In this document: positions 19,311-30,691 of the stretch, piece after piece
Position numbering within the stretch: the first letter of the stretch is position 1
Layout of the letters: the number at the start of each line of letters is the position of its first letter
Assembly: GCF_000372725.1 (NCBI RefSeq)
Contig: NW_005196603.1
Span: 63,489 to 127,488, forward strand
Source: Emiliania huxleyi CCMP1516
Taxonomy: Eukaryota > Haptophyta > Isochrysidales > Noelaerhabdaceae
Length of the DNA: 64,000 bases
Reading direction: 5' to 3'
Notes under the pieces: model-generated
The model's input: only the letters and a program-made list of their open reading frames with translations
Told to the model about the DNA's origin: nothing
Database searches by the model: none
Position numbers and translations under genes: made by a program

Positions 19311-22300
19311 ATGTCAGCGATCCGTCTCCAGCCCCCGCCGCCGCTTTCGCCGCCTACACCACCACCTCCATCGCCGCCTCCACCACCTCCGCCGCCGCCT
19401 CCACAGCCGCCTCCTTCGCCACCTCCATTGCTGCCCCTGGACGCTGCGTGCTCGCTCAACCCCATGACGAGTGCCGACTACTGGTGTTCGCAAGTCCCGC
19501 TGGAAAATTGCGCGAGCCGCGCCAAGGTGCGAGCCAACGGCCTGTGGTCGGCATGCCTCGTCAGCGGAGATGCTTGCATCATGGGTGAAGAGGCTACCGA
19601 ATGCCCCATCCGTCTCCAGCCCCCGCCGCCGCTTTCGCCGCCTACACCACCACCTCCATCGCCGCCTACACCACCTCCGCCGCCGCCTCCACAGCCGCCT
19701 CCTTCGCCACCTCCATTGCTGCCCCTGGACGCTGCGTGCTCGCTCAACCCCATGACGAGTGCCGACTACTGGTGTTCGCAAGTCCCGCTGGAAAATTGCG
19801 CGAGCCGCGCCAAGGTGCGAGCCAACGGCCTGTGGTCAGCATGCCTCGTCAGCGGAGATGCTTGCATCATGGGTGAAGAGGCTACCGAATGCCCCATCCG
19901 TCTCCAGCCCCCGCCGCCGCTTTCGCCGCCTACACCACCACCTCCATCGCCGCCTCCACCACCTCCGCCGCCGCCTCCACAGCCGCCTCCTTCGCCACCT
20001 CCATTGCTGCCCCTGGACGCTGCGTGCTCGCTCAACCCCATGACGAGTGCCGACTACTGGTGTTCGCAAGTCCCGCTGGAAAATTGCGCGAGCCGCGCCA
20101 AGGTGCGAGCCAACGGCCTGTGGTCAGCATGCTACGTCAGCGAAGAATCCTGCGCCATGAGTCACGAGGCTGCTGAGTGCCCCACGCCGCCGCCAGCGCC
20201 GCCGCAGTCGCCTGTCCTCGACGTGTGCTCGCTCAGCCCCATCACGAGGGAGAACTTCTTTTGTGCCAAGGTTTCTCCCGCACGCTGTGCGTTAAAGGCC
20301 AAGGTGCGAGCCAATGGCCTGTGGTCGGCATGCCTCGTCAGCGGAGATGCTTGCATCATGAGCGACGAGACTGCTGAGTGCACGCAGCGAGCAGCGCCTC
20401 CACGGCCACCCGGGCCGCTCCTCAGCAACGCATGCTCGCTCAACCCCATCACTTCTCTCCGTTTTCACTGCGTCGATCTCACGCCGGAGAGTTGCGCCGG
20501 CAGTGCCAAGGTGCGAGGCGGTGGCCTGTGGTCGGCTTGCTTCGTCAGCGGCGAAACGTGCAGGATGAGTGAGCTAAGGGTCAACTGTGCGCCTCCACCG
20601 CCTGCGTCGCCGCCGCTGGCACCGCCGCCTCTGCCGCCGCCTGCGCTGCCACCGACGGCGCCATTGACGGCGCCATTGACGGCGCAGGTCGGCAGCCCGT
20701 TCATGGGATGGCCGGAATGGACCAGCATTGCACTCCCTGGCGCCCTGGTGCTGTGCGTGCTTTTGCTCTGCGTCACCACGTTCCGGCTGCTGCTGCGCAT
20801 CGCCGCGGCCCACGGCACGAGCCCGTGGACCCTCCTCGGCTTGTGGGTCGCGCGGAGCCCCCTTGCGCGCCTCGGCGTCGGTGCCGCGCGAGGGGTGCGG
20901 CGGGTCTGCCGCTGGCTTTGCACGCACCTGCCCGTCCTTCACGGTATGCGCCCTGCCGCTACGTCGCACGCCGTGTGGGAGCGGATCTGCCGCAGGGCCA
21001 ACAAGGAGCCGACCGAAGCCCCCCCCGACGTCGAGCGGCGCCCGTTCGTCGAGCAGCGCTCGGCGCTGGAGCAGAAGCTGTGGGGGGCGGCCGCGCGCGA
21101 GGCCGCGCAGCTTCGGGAGTGGCTGCAGGCGACGCGGAACACGACGCCCTTCATCGAGGGGCTCGCCTCTTTGGTTTCCTCGCACCGCCACGGCCATTGT
21201 GCTGACGTCGCAGACCCTGAGGCGGGTGGGAGGCTCACCAGGGCGTTCTCGCTGGGCAGCAGGATGCCCAGCACGGAAGCGTCGAAAGCGTCGCTGAGCC
21301 TGGGGGACCTGCTTCGCTTCTGCCTCAACGAGCAGGGCGCGGGGGGGCGCACTCTGTGGGAGGAGTGGAAGGCAGGCCTCCGCGCCACCCGGCCAAACGA
21401 GGCCACCATGGAGGAGTCTGAGCTCGTCTCAGTGCACGAGTTCGCCGCGCTGCTGCTCTCGCCGTGCAACAGCGCCATCGAGCAGAGGAGCGCCCCGACG
21501 GAGGATGCGACCGAGCCGCTCAGCAGCTACTGGATCGCCTCGTCGCACAACAGCTTCCTCGAGGGGGACCAGCTCACCTCTGCGGCCTCGGCCGACATGT
21601 ACCGCCGCCTCCTGCTCTCGGGGACTCGCTGCCTCGAGATCGACTGCTGGGACGGGCGGTGGTCGGGCCAGGGCCCGCGTGTCACTCATCGCATGCCGGG
21701 CGGGGTCTCTCTCCTTTGCGGGAGCGTAGCCTTCGGCGAGGTGGTCGCCGCGATAGCCGAGCACGCCTTCACCAGCAGTCCTCTGCCCGTGATCCTGAGC
21801 ATCGAGATGCACTGCTCGGCGAAGCAGCAGAAGAAGGTCGCCAAAGAGCTCATCGACACGCTCGGCGACATGCTCTTGCGCACGCCGCGGTCGCCCTTCG
21901 AGCGCCCCACGGCCGCGAGCACCCTCCGCGAGCTGCACCGGACGGTGCTCACGCTGCGGCTCGACGAGGGTGATCTCGGGCTTAGCTCGACATCTCGGAT
22001 ACGTCGCGGCTAATAGGTGCTCGTCAAGATGCGGCTCGATAGGGGAGGGGTGATCACCGACCCGCTCCTCCGCTCGCTCGTCACCCTCCCCACGTGCTCC
22101 ATCGGTTCGTCGCCGCCCGTGGAGGACGACAGCGGCAGGCGGCTCGACCGCAAGGGGAGCTGGAAGGAGCTCAGCGGCCGCTCTCTCCACCGGGGCGTCT
22201 GGGGCCGGCTCCGCGGCGTGCCTCTCGAGTGCCACGCAAAGGGCGACGGCGACAGCAGGGCCACGCAGGACATCTCCGAGTCTTCCCTCGGGTCTCTAAG

Positions 22301-24058
22301 CTCGACCTGCTTGCAGAGCGGCCCGTGGCCAGCGGAGGAACCGGCGAGCGAGCTCTCGGCCGCCAAGCTGCCGCGCCGAGGTGTCGTGAGCTTGTCTGAG
22401 GAGCGGCTGGAGCGGCTGGCGAGCGAGGAGGGAGGGTGGCTGCCCGCCACGGCCGTCCAGCTCGTGCGAACTTTCCCCTCTCCGACTCGATGGTTGTCGA
22501 CCAACCCCAACCCGCTTGTGAGCGTCCCGCCCTCGCTCCCACCACCTCCCCCAGCCCCCCGCACCCCATCTCGCCACAAGCGAAGCGAACATTTCCTCCC
22601 CCAACCCCGCCACAGGCGGCGTGGCGCGCGGGTGTCCAGATGGTGGCGCTCAACCTGCAGACGAACGACGCTCCGGTGCAGCTCCACGACGCTCTCTTTC
22701 GCGGCAGCGGTGGCTACGTCCTCAAGCCCGCGGCGCTCCGTGCGCCCGATCGGGCGATGCCGCCCCCCATACCACCCAACAGGAGCCCCAGGACCCCGTC
22801 TCGCTTGCTCTCTGGCTCTGGCAGTGATCGGGCGTCGGGTGAGGGCAGCCTGGCCCCCCGCTCGTCTTTGGAGACGGAGCCCCTGCAGAAGGAGTCAGTG
22901 ATAGGGCGGGGGAAGCAGTGGCCGCCGCCGCGGGTGGAGGTGCATCGGACGAGCCTGAAGGCCGCCGCGCGCCTTGCTGCCGCCCCGCTCGGCCCTCTCC
23001 CTAGTCAGCTCACCGAGCGACCCACCGCCGCGTAGGTCCTCTCCCTGCACCAGCTCCCGACGCGGGACGAGTGCCGGCCCCTCCTCGCCGAGCCTCGCCA
23101 CTCCTTTGCTTCGCACCTCAGCGACAGCCCATGCCCGCCCAGCGGGGCCCGTGCCAGCGTGTCGAGCCCGCGCGTCGCCGTCGAGCTGCACGCAATTGGA
23201 GGCTTCTGCACCGTCGCGCGCGAGCCGCAGCCGTCGCCCGAGGCGCAGGGCGTGACCCGGCTCGTCACCGCAGTCGCGGAGGGCAACGGCCTCAACCCTA
23301 GCTTCGACGAGACCTTCCATTGCCTCGCGGCCGAGCCTCACCAGACCATCCTGCGGGTGGTGGTGGAGGATGAGGGGCGGCTGGTGGCGTATGAGACGGC
23401 GGTGCTCGGCTCCCTCCGCTGCGGCTACCGCTGCCTACACCTGCGCTCGCCCAGCGGCACGCAGATCGACTCGTGCTGCCTCCTGCTCCACATCTCCGTT
23501 GGGAGCGAGCCAAACACCTTCGGCACCGTCGAAGAGCTGCGCTCCATGATGCAGTCGCAGCGCGCGCTCATCGCCCAGCAGAGCCGCGACATCGCCCACC
23601 TCTCCGCCGAGCTCTCCCGGCTCGGAAGCCAGCCCTCGACGCCGATGCTGACTCCGGGCGCCACGCTCACGGTCGGCCGCGCCTCCTACGGCGTGGCCCT
23701 CTTCCCGCTAGATGAGCAGCACGCCTCGCCCCACGCCGGTGCTGCGGACGGCCGCGGCAGCGGGCCGGGGGACGCCTCGCGAAAGGACGGCGCGGCCAGC
23801 ATCGCGCGCCCGGCGTCCGAGGTGCTTGCGGGCGCTCAGCCTGGAGATGGTGGCAAGCTCACCCTGCTGCCGCCCTCAGCGCCGACCGAGCGCAGGACTG
23901 ACCCGCCCGCGAGGGGGCACCCGTCCTCCTACGCCGGCATCTCCCCGGCGTCAGCGCCGCAGAAGCGCCGCCAAGTAATGCGTCCACGCCCGCGCCCGCC
24001 CGCCGAGCCGGATCCTCCTCCTCCGCCAGCACGGGCTCGCGCGCGGCTCCGATTCTAG
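19311..24058 (+). CDS. Transmembrane PI-PLC with repeated Cys/Pro ectodomain
   Basis: Exons 19311-21944, 22017-22517, 22616-22975 and 23036-24058 give about 1505 aa. The N-terminal about 465 residues are five units, each a Pro-rich stretch plus a Cys module ([35 protein letters not shown]...EC). One membrane helix follows (about 470-500, [18 protein letters not shown]). Then comes an EF-like helical region and a PI-PLC X domain ([25 protein letters not shown], both catalytic His present). Next are the Y domain ([38 protein letters not shown]) and a C2 domain ([33 protein letters not shown]). It should cleave PIP2 at the inner membrane face. Intron 1 (21945-22016) and probably intron 3 (22976-23035, GC donor) show direct repeats with the next exon. 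No signal peptide is visible, and the start lies inside a repeat unit, so an upstream exon is possible. Confidence 0.85.
19321..20160 (+). repeat. 288-bp tandem coding repeat (about 3 copies)
   Basis: Units starting near 19321, 19609 and 19897 are almost identical. They differ mainly in CCACCACCT versus ACACCACCT and a few synonymous bases, and each encodes one Pro-rich/Cys module of the PI-PLC ectodomain. Two further, diverged modules follow to about 20600. Near identity implies recent expansion or gene conversion. Confidence 0.9.
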
Positions 24059-24779
24059 TGACCAAGCCCCCGAGGGCGGTGGCAAACGCGGGCACCACAG
24101 CGTCGTCGTCAACGCACGTCGAGGTGGGGGCGAAGCCTCGAGGGCGAGAAGCCCAGGCAGTGCGGCAGAATGGCCGCGATAAGTAGTAGAAGCGCCCGAC
24201 CCGCCGATTTACGTCGTGGGTGGGTGGGTGGGAAAGGGTACGTGGGCGTGGGGGGGAGCGGAGGTGGCTATCGATTACTTTTGCGTTTTTTGTGTTACCT
24301 GTGTGTGTCGGACCGGAAGCGAGGGTTCTTTTATTTCCATTAATTTTTACGGGCCCCTAAAATTCTTTCATATTCCAGTGTGTGTACCTCTGTGTTACTG
24401 CACGCGGTGGCAGCGAGCCAGAGCAAACCACCTGCCGCATTGACGGGTAGACCCGACGGCGTCTCTACTAGCTCAACCTCGTAAAAAGAGACGGCTCGCT
24501 GGCGGGAACTCGGCGGCGGCACCGGCAGCGGGGGTGGGGCTGGGGGGGGGGTGCGGGGGGGCCCGGCGGCAACATTGCAACAACGCGAAAATCTGTGCTG
24601 GTGGTGCGGGGGGAGATGTCAGCGTTTTGTACAAGAAAAACGTAGAAAACCGTACTCACCACGCGTGTACCAACTAGAATCTCCACTCTCCACAACTACA
24701 TGGACATACATGGACATGGACATGGACATGGACATGGACATGGACATGGACATGGAGGCCAGGCCACCCCTCTTCCCTC
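24059..24779. other. Intergenic with GGACAT microsatellite
   Basis: No gene recognised. About 24215-24260 and 24535-24565 are G-rich. About 24345-24375 has the ctaaaattcttt motif seen in other spacers. Positions about 24700-24756 are (ACATGG)n, a hexamer array next to the U-box exon. Confidence 0.55.
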
Positions 24780-24970
24780 CTACCGTCCCACATGCGCCTC
24801 GTGCCACTCGCCAATCTGCCGCCGTAGCGTGTGATTGGGGATCAATATCCTGTGCTCGAGCTCGCCGCCGGTCAGCGGGCTCGTCGACTTGGTCGCGAGC
24901 CAGCGCTCGATCGCCGACCGCTCGTACGAGTGCCCGTCCGCCGCCATCACCGGGTAGTACATGTGTGCAC
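24780..24970 (-). pseudogene. Orphan U-box C-terminal exon
   Basis: A minus-strand frame ending at 24780 encodes the second half of a U-box E3 domain: YPVMAADGHSYERSAIERWL, KSTSPLTG, then LIPNHTLRRQIGEW. The first half of the fold (the CPI...M.DP strand) is absent. Upstream on the minus strand the frame immediately runs into the ankyrin gene that starts at 24977 on the other strand. Either the 5' exons were lost when the ankyrin duplication inserted, or the intron is very long and crosses the ankyrin genes. I favour a truncated remnant. Confidence 0.6.
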
Positions 24971-24976
24971 ACAGAT

Positions 24977-27050
24977 ATGAGCGGCGACATCCGCCCACTC
25001 CTCGCCGACCTGGCTCAGGGCGACCTGGCCTCGCTTCTCGCCCTCCTCTCCGGGCTGACGCGCGGCACGTCGCTCGCGGCTCAGCTCGACGCGCGGCTCG
25101 ACACCGAGAAACAGGACACGCTGCTCACCTGGGCCGCTCGTCATGGGCAAGCCGAGGCGGTGCGGCTGCTGCTAGACAGCGGCGCGAGCGCCGGGGCGGC
25201 TGACGGCGAAGGCGCGTCGACTCTCTTACTCGCGTGCGAGAGGGGCTACCTTGAGATCGTCCGGCTGCTGCGCGACGCTGGCGCGGCGGTCAACCAAGCA
25301 GACTCTGGAGGCTTCACGCCGCTGATCGTCGCGTGCGAGCAGGGCCACCTCGAGTGCGTTCGGCTGCTCCTGGAGGCGAGCGCGGCGGTCAATCAAGTAG
25401 ATGCTGGAGGCATCACGCCGCTGAGCGTTGCGTGCGAGAACAACCACTTCGAGATGGTCCGGCTGCTCCTCGAGGCGGGCGCGGCGGTCAACCAAGCAGA
25501 CGCTGAAGGCTACACGCCGCTGATCGTCGCGTGCGAGAAGGGCCACCTCGAGATGGTCCGGCTGCTCCTCGAGGCGAGCGCGGCGGTCAATCAAGCCCGC
25601 AACACTGGCGCCACGCCTCTCTTCAAGGCATGCCAGGAGGGCCACCTCGAGATCGCCCGGCTGCTCCTCAAGTCTGGCGCGGCGCCCGACCAAGCCAAGG
25701 ATGACGGTACCACGCCGCTGAGCGTTGCGTGCGAGAAGAACCACTTCGAGATTGTCCGGCTGCTCCTCGAGGCGGGCGCGGCGGTCAACCAAGGAGACGC
25801 TGAAGGCGTCACACCGCTGATCATGGCGTGCCAGGAAGGGCAGATCGAGTGCGTCCGGCTGCTCCTTGAGACTGGCGCGGCGGTCAACCAAGCAGATGCT
25901 AGAGGCTTCACGCCGCTGTACATGGCGTGCCAGGAGGGCCACCTCGACTGCGTTCGGCTGCTCCTTGAGGCGAGCGCAGCCGTCAACCAAGCCAAGGACG
26001 ACGGCGCCACGCCGCTAAACGTCGCGTGCGAGAACAACCACCTCGAGATCGCCCGGCTGCTCCTCGAGGCGGGCGCGGCGATCAGCCAAGCCCGCAACGA
26101 TGGCATCACCCCGCTGTTCATGGCGTGCCAGGGCGGCCACCTCGAGATCGTCCGGCTGCTCCTCGAGGCTGGCGCGGCGCCCAACCAAGCCCGCAACGAC
26201 GGTGCCACGCCGCTGTTCGCCGCGTGCCACTTCGGCCACCTCGAGGTCGCCAAGCTCCTCTCCTCCTACGGCGCCTCCCGCGCCGCTACGCCCTTTGGCG
26301 CGCCCGAGGAGGCCGCAAACCGCCAAGGCCACCCCGACCTCGCCGCCTGGCTGGTCGCCAGCCGCGGTTGGACGCCGCTCCAGCACCTCGAGGCGTGCCC
26401 GAGACTAGCGGCCGAAGGCGTGAGCGCGTTGTCCTCACGCGTATTGCCCCTCTTCTGCAGGCGCTCACCGTCGAGCGGGCGCGGGCGCTGCTGCGCGGCG
26501 GCGCGGACTCTTCAGCCGGCGAGCCTTCTGCCCTCAAGCGGGCGCGCGTCCTCTGCGCGTGGGGCGAGTCGGATCCGACCGCTGCGGCCGTCGGTTCCAC
26601 AGTCAAGATCCGCTCTCTCGTCTCGCGGCCCTCGATGAACGGCAAGGTCGGCGTCGTCGTCTCCGCGAGTGCTTCGACGTGCCGCTTCGGCGTGCGCGTG
26701 GCGGGCGAGGCCAAGGCACTCGCACTGAGGCGCGCCATGGTCTCTCCCCCACTCGCCGGATCCTCTCTCTCTCTCGACACCCCACGCCTCTGCCCTCCCT
26801 CAGGCCGGCCAACCTGCAGCCAGCGGCCGAGGCGGTGGAGGTGGGCAGGCTGGTCCTCAAGGCGGCGGAGTGGTCGCCGCAGTCGCACGAGCTCTTCCCG
26901 GAGGCGTCTCGCAAGCGGGCGGTCGAGGTGATGCGACTGGGCTACCTGATCGCGTGGGACGAGGAGCGCTTCGACGGCCGCGAGGGAGCGGCTCCGGAGC
27001 TGGCGGATGTCTGGCGCGGCTTTGTGCTGCCAAGGGTGGTGGTGCGATGA
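24977..27050 (+). CDS. Ankyrin-repeat protein, copy A
   Basis: Exons 24977-26392, 26461-26729 and 26804-27050 give about 643 aa. After a helical N-terminus (MSGDIRPLLADLAQGDLASL) come about 14 consecutive ankyrin repeats of 33 residues with the core GATPLFMACQEGHLEIVRLL and LEAGAAVNQA, a protein-binding solenoid. The tail carries an SH3-like LNG-family module (VKIRSLVSRPSMNGKVGVVV, CRFGVRV, LALRPANL) and a terminal box (EWSPQSHELFP, RAVEVMRLGYLIAW) shared by many algal ankyrin proteins. Intron 1 is 26393-26460 with a GC donor, giving HLE|ALTVERARALL. A canonical in-frame GTGAGC donor at 26420 is the alternative and would add 9 residues. Intron 2 is 26730-26803, also GC-AG, joining ALR|PANL. 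The partner is unknown. Confidence 0.85.
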
Positions 27051-27306
27051 CTGCAACGGTCCTGAGTTCTCGTGGCAGGCCAAACGCAAACCCCCAGGGT
27101 CTCGCTCCTCTTTCGCTTGCTTGCGGAAGGCGAGGGGGCCAGATCTTGGAGCACTTGGAGTAGTGTGCAGTTGGTAACCTCACACCCCAGGGCCGGGGAG
27201 CTAAGATCCCTTCTTTTTTACAGAAACGGAGACGATCAACAGTGAGGAAAAAGAAAGCGAAAGCGCGAAGCGACAAAAATCGAAAAGCTCTCCGCTTTTT
27301 TTTCTT

Positions 27307-28596
27307 TAGGAAGATGTGGCCAGCTCGTGGGAAGGCAGCCCCCGTGGGAACGCCACCCCCCATTAGAGGGGCACGCCACCTGGCCCACCCCCGCTCCTAA
27401 TTGCGCACGGGAGCGGTGCACCGGAGCGGTGCGCAGTTTCATATGAACTGCACCGCTCCGAGGCGGGGGTGGTGCGGGAGTGGTGCAGTCCGGCGCACCT
27501 CCGCCGCGCCGAGCGTGGAGCCCTCCACCGAGCCGCAGGCTCGCGCCGACGCGCCAGCGGCATCGTACGGGATGACGGTCGCCTCGCCATGTCGATCTCC
27601 GCGCACGCGGCGCGCTCGATCTCCGCGGTCGGCTGCCGCAAAAGCGGCTGGCTCACGACAGCGTTTTGCCGGTTGTCGGGTGGGAGAGTACATGTCGTCT
27701 GGTGTGTGGCGTGTACCTAGTTTTGATCGCGGCAATAAAGCGGTCGAACGAATAAGCGACCCACTCTTCCCGTGGTCTCCGCGCAGCGACGGCTCTTCTC
27801 GCACAGCACGACACGCAGCAGAGTGGTGCAGACGGCAAGATTTTTTCGCCTGGCTTTGAGAGCTACGCGGTCAAACCTGGGGGGAACTGACCGCACCATG
27901 ACGGACGTTCGAAACCTGCGTGAGCACCTTTGACGGTTCTCGCTCCCTATCGAGCTCTTCTTGCCCTGCACGTCTCTTCCTGTGCGGTTTGCTGTGTGCC
28001 GCCGCAGTCTGACTCTGTGTCAAGCACGAGACCACGGGAAGAGTGGGTCGCTTATTCGTTCGACCGCTTTATTGCCGCGATCAAAACTAGGTACACGCCA
28101 CACACCAGACGACATGTACTCTCCCACCCGACAACCGGCAAAACGCTGTCGTGAGCCAGCCGCTTTTGCGGCAGCCGACCGCGGAGATCGAGCGCGCCGC
28201 GTGCGCGGAGATCGACATGGCGAGGCGACCGTCATCCCGTACGATGCCGCTGGCGCGTCGGCGCGAGCCTGCGGCTCGGTGGAGGGCTCCACGCTCGGCG
28301 CGGCGGAGGTGCGCCGGACTGCACCACTCCCGCACCACCCCCGCCTCGGAGCGGTGCAGTTCATATGAAAACCGGGCGGGGGTGTGCATTTCATATGAGG
28401 AGGCGTGCGCTGTCATATGAGGGGGCGTGCACGGGGGCGTGCCCCCGGAGCACCGCCCCCGATCGGGAGTGGTGCAGTTCATAGGCGGGGGTGGTGCACG
28501 GGGGCGTGCCCCCGGAGCACCGCTCCGGTGTCGGGAGGGGGCCGGGGTGGCGTTCCCACGGGGGCTGCCTTCCCACGAGCTGGCCACATCTTCCTA
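27307..28596. mobile_element. 1.29-kb foldback (inverted repeat) element
   Basis: The ends are about 52-bp inverted copies (TAGGAAGATGTGGCCAGCTC at 27307, its complement ending at 28596). Inside them, two arms of about 339 bp (27439-27777 and 28030-28368) are near-perfect reverse complements, separated by about 250 bp of unique spacer. Several smaller inverted and direct repeats with CATATG and GGAGCGGTGC lie between the end repeats and the arms. No transposase is encoded. The same roughly 120-aa frame reads in from both sides, but only because the arms are palindromic. It lies precisely between the two ankyrin copies. TA at both outer ends could be part of the repeat or a target duplication. 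Confidence 0.75.
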
Positions 28597-28619
28597 GGCG
28601 CATGTGGACTGCACACACT

Positions 28620-30691
28620 ATGAGCGGCGACATCCACCCACTCCTCGCCGACCTGGCTCAGGGCGACCTGGCCTCGCTTCTCGCCCTCCTCTCCGGGCTG
28701 ACGCGCGGCACGTCGCTCGCGGCTCAGCTCGACGCGCGGCTCGACACCGAGAAACAGGACACGCTGCTCACCTGGGCCGCTCGTCATGGGCAAGCCGAGG
28801 CGGTGCGGCTGCTGCTAGACAGCGGCGCGAGCGTCGGGGCGGCTGACGGCGAAGGCGCGTCGACTCTCTTACTCGCGTGCGAGAGGGGCTACCTTGAGAT
28901 CGTCCGGCTGCTGCGCGACGCTGGCGCGGCGGTCAACCAAGCAGACTCTGGAGGCTTCACGCCGCTGATCGTCGCGTGCGAGCAGGGCCACCTCGAGTGC
29001 GTTCGGCTGCTCCTGGAGGCGAGCGCGGCGGTCAATCAAGTAGATGCTGGAGGCATCACGCCGCTGAGCGTTGCGTGCGAGAACAACCACTTCGAGATGG
29101 TCCGGCTGCTCCTCGAGGCGGGCGCGGCGGTCAACCAAGCAGACGCTGAAGGCTACACGCCGCTGATCGTCGCGTGCGAGAAGGGCCACCTCGAGATGGT
29201 CCGGCTGCTCCTCGAGGCGAGCGCGGCGGCCAATCAAGCCCGCAACACTGGCGCCACGCCTCTCTTCAAGGCATGCCAGGAGGGCCACCTCGAGATCGCC
29301 CGGCTGCTCCTCAAGTCTGGCGCGGCGCCCGACCAAGCCAAGGATGACGGTACCACGCCGCTGAGCGTTGCGTGCGAGAAGAACCACTTCGAGATTGTCC
29401 GGCTGCTCCTCGAGGCGGGCGCGGCGGTCAACCAAGGAGACGCTGAAGGCGTCACACCGCTGATCATGGCGTGCCAGGAAGGGCAGATCGAGTGCGTCCG
29501 GCTGCTCCTTGAGACTGGCGCGGCGGTCAACCAAGCAGATGCTAGAGGCTTCACGCCGCTGTACATGGCGTGCCAGGAGGGCCACCTCGACTGCGTTCGG
29601 CTGCTCCTCGAGGCGAGCGCAGCCGTCAACGAAGCCAAGGACGACGGCGCCACGCCGCTAAACGTCGCGTGCGAGAACAACCACCTCGAGATCGCCCGGC
29701 TGCTCCTCGAGGCGGGCGCGGCGATCAGCCAAGCCCGCAACGATGGCATCACCCCGCTGTTCATGGCGTGCCAGGGCGGCCACCTCGAGATCGTCCGGCT
29801 GCTCCTCGAGGCTGGCGCGGCGCCCAACCAAGCCCGCAACGACGGTGCCACGCCGCTGTTCGCCGCGTGCCACTTCGGCCACCTCGAGGTCGCCAAGCTC
29901 CTCTCCTCCTACGGCGCCTCCCGCGCCGCTACGCCCTTTGGCGCGCCCGAGGAGGCCGCAAACAGCCGCGGCCACGCCGACCTCGCCGCCTGGCTGGTCG
30001 CCAGCCGCGGTTGGACGCCGCTCCAGCACCTCGAGGCGTGCCCGAGACTAGCGGCCGAAGGCGTGAGCGCGTTGTCCTCACGCGTATTGCCCCTCTTCTG
30101 CAGGCGCTCACCGTCGAGCGGGCGCGGGCGCTGCTGCGCGGCGGCGCGGACTCTTCAGCCGGCGAGCCTTCTGCCCTCAAGCGGGCGCGCGTCCTCTGCG
30201 CGTGGGGCGAGTCGGATCCGACCGCTGCGGCCGTCGGTTCCACAGTCAAGATCCGCTCTCTCGTCTCGCGGCCCTCGATGAACGGCAAGGTCGGCGTCGT
30301 CGTCTCCGCGAGTGCTTCGACGTGCCGCTTCGGCGTGCGCGTGGCGGGCGAGGCCAAGGCACTCGCACTGAGGCGCGCCATGGTCTCTCCCCCACTCGCC
30401 GGATCCTCTCTCTCTCGACACCCCACGCCTCTGCCCTCCCTCAGGCCGGCCAACCTGCAGCCAGCGGCCGAGGCGGTGGAGGTGGGCAGGCTGGTCCTCA
30501 AGGCGGCGGAGTGGTCGCCGCAGTCGCACGAGCTCTTCCCGGAGGCGTCTCGCAAGCGGGCGGTCGAGGTGATGCGACTGGGCTACCTGATCGCGTGGGA
30601 CGAGGAGCGCTTCGACGGCCGCGAGGGAGCGGCTCCGGAGCTGGCGGACGTCTGGCGCGGCTTTGTGCTGCCAAGGGTGGTGGCACGATGA
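28620..30691 (+). CDS. Ankyrin-repeat protein, copy B
   Basis: Exons 28620-30035, 30104-30372 and 30445-30691 give about 643 aa, nearly identical to copy A across exons and introns. Visible replacements are few: R6H, A to V in GASAGAADG, V to A in SAAVNQARN, Q to E in AVNQAKDD, the ANRQGHPD/ANSRGHAD cluster, and V to A near the end. Intron 2 is 2 nt shorter in a CT run, which makes it a multiple of three and lets the frame read through it. Homology stops right at the start codon region and again at the stop codon, where the flanks differ. So the duplicated unit is close to the coding gene itself. Domain content is as in copy A. Confidence 0.85.

Noticed and set aside
26420..26460. GT-AG alternative for ankyrin intron 1 (41 nt)
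   Set aside because: In frame and canonical, but the GC-AG version gives the tighter HLE-ALTVERARALL join. Not excluded, so it is kept as an alternative in the ankyrin entry.
27439..28587. 120-166 aa frames in both arms of the foldback element
   Set aside because: Same sequence read from both sides of a palindrome, no start context, no motif.
25226..30029. Minus-strand frames across the ankyrin genes
   Set aside because: Perfectly periodic antisense translations of ankyrin repeats.
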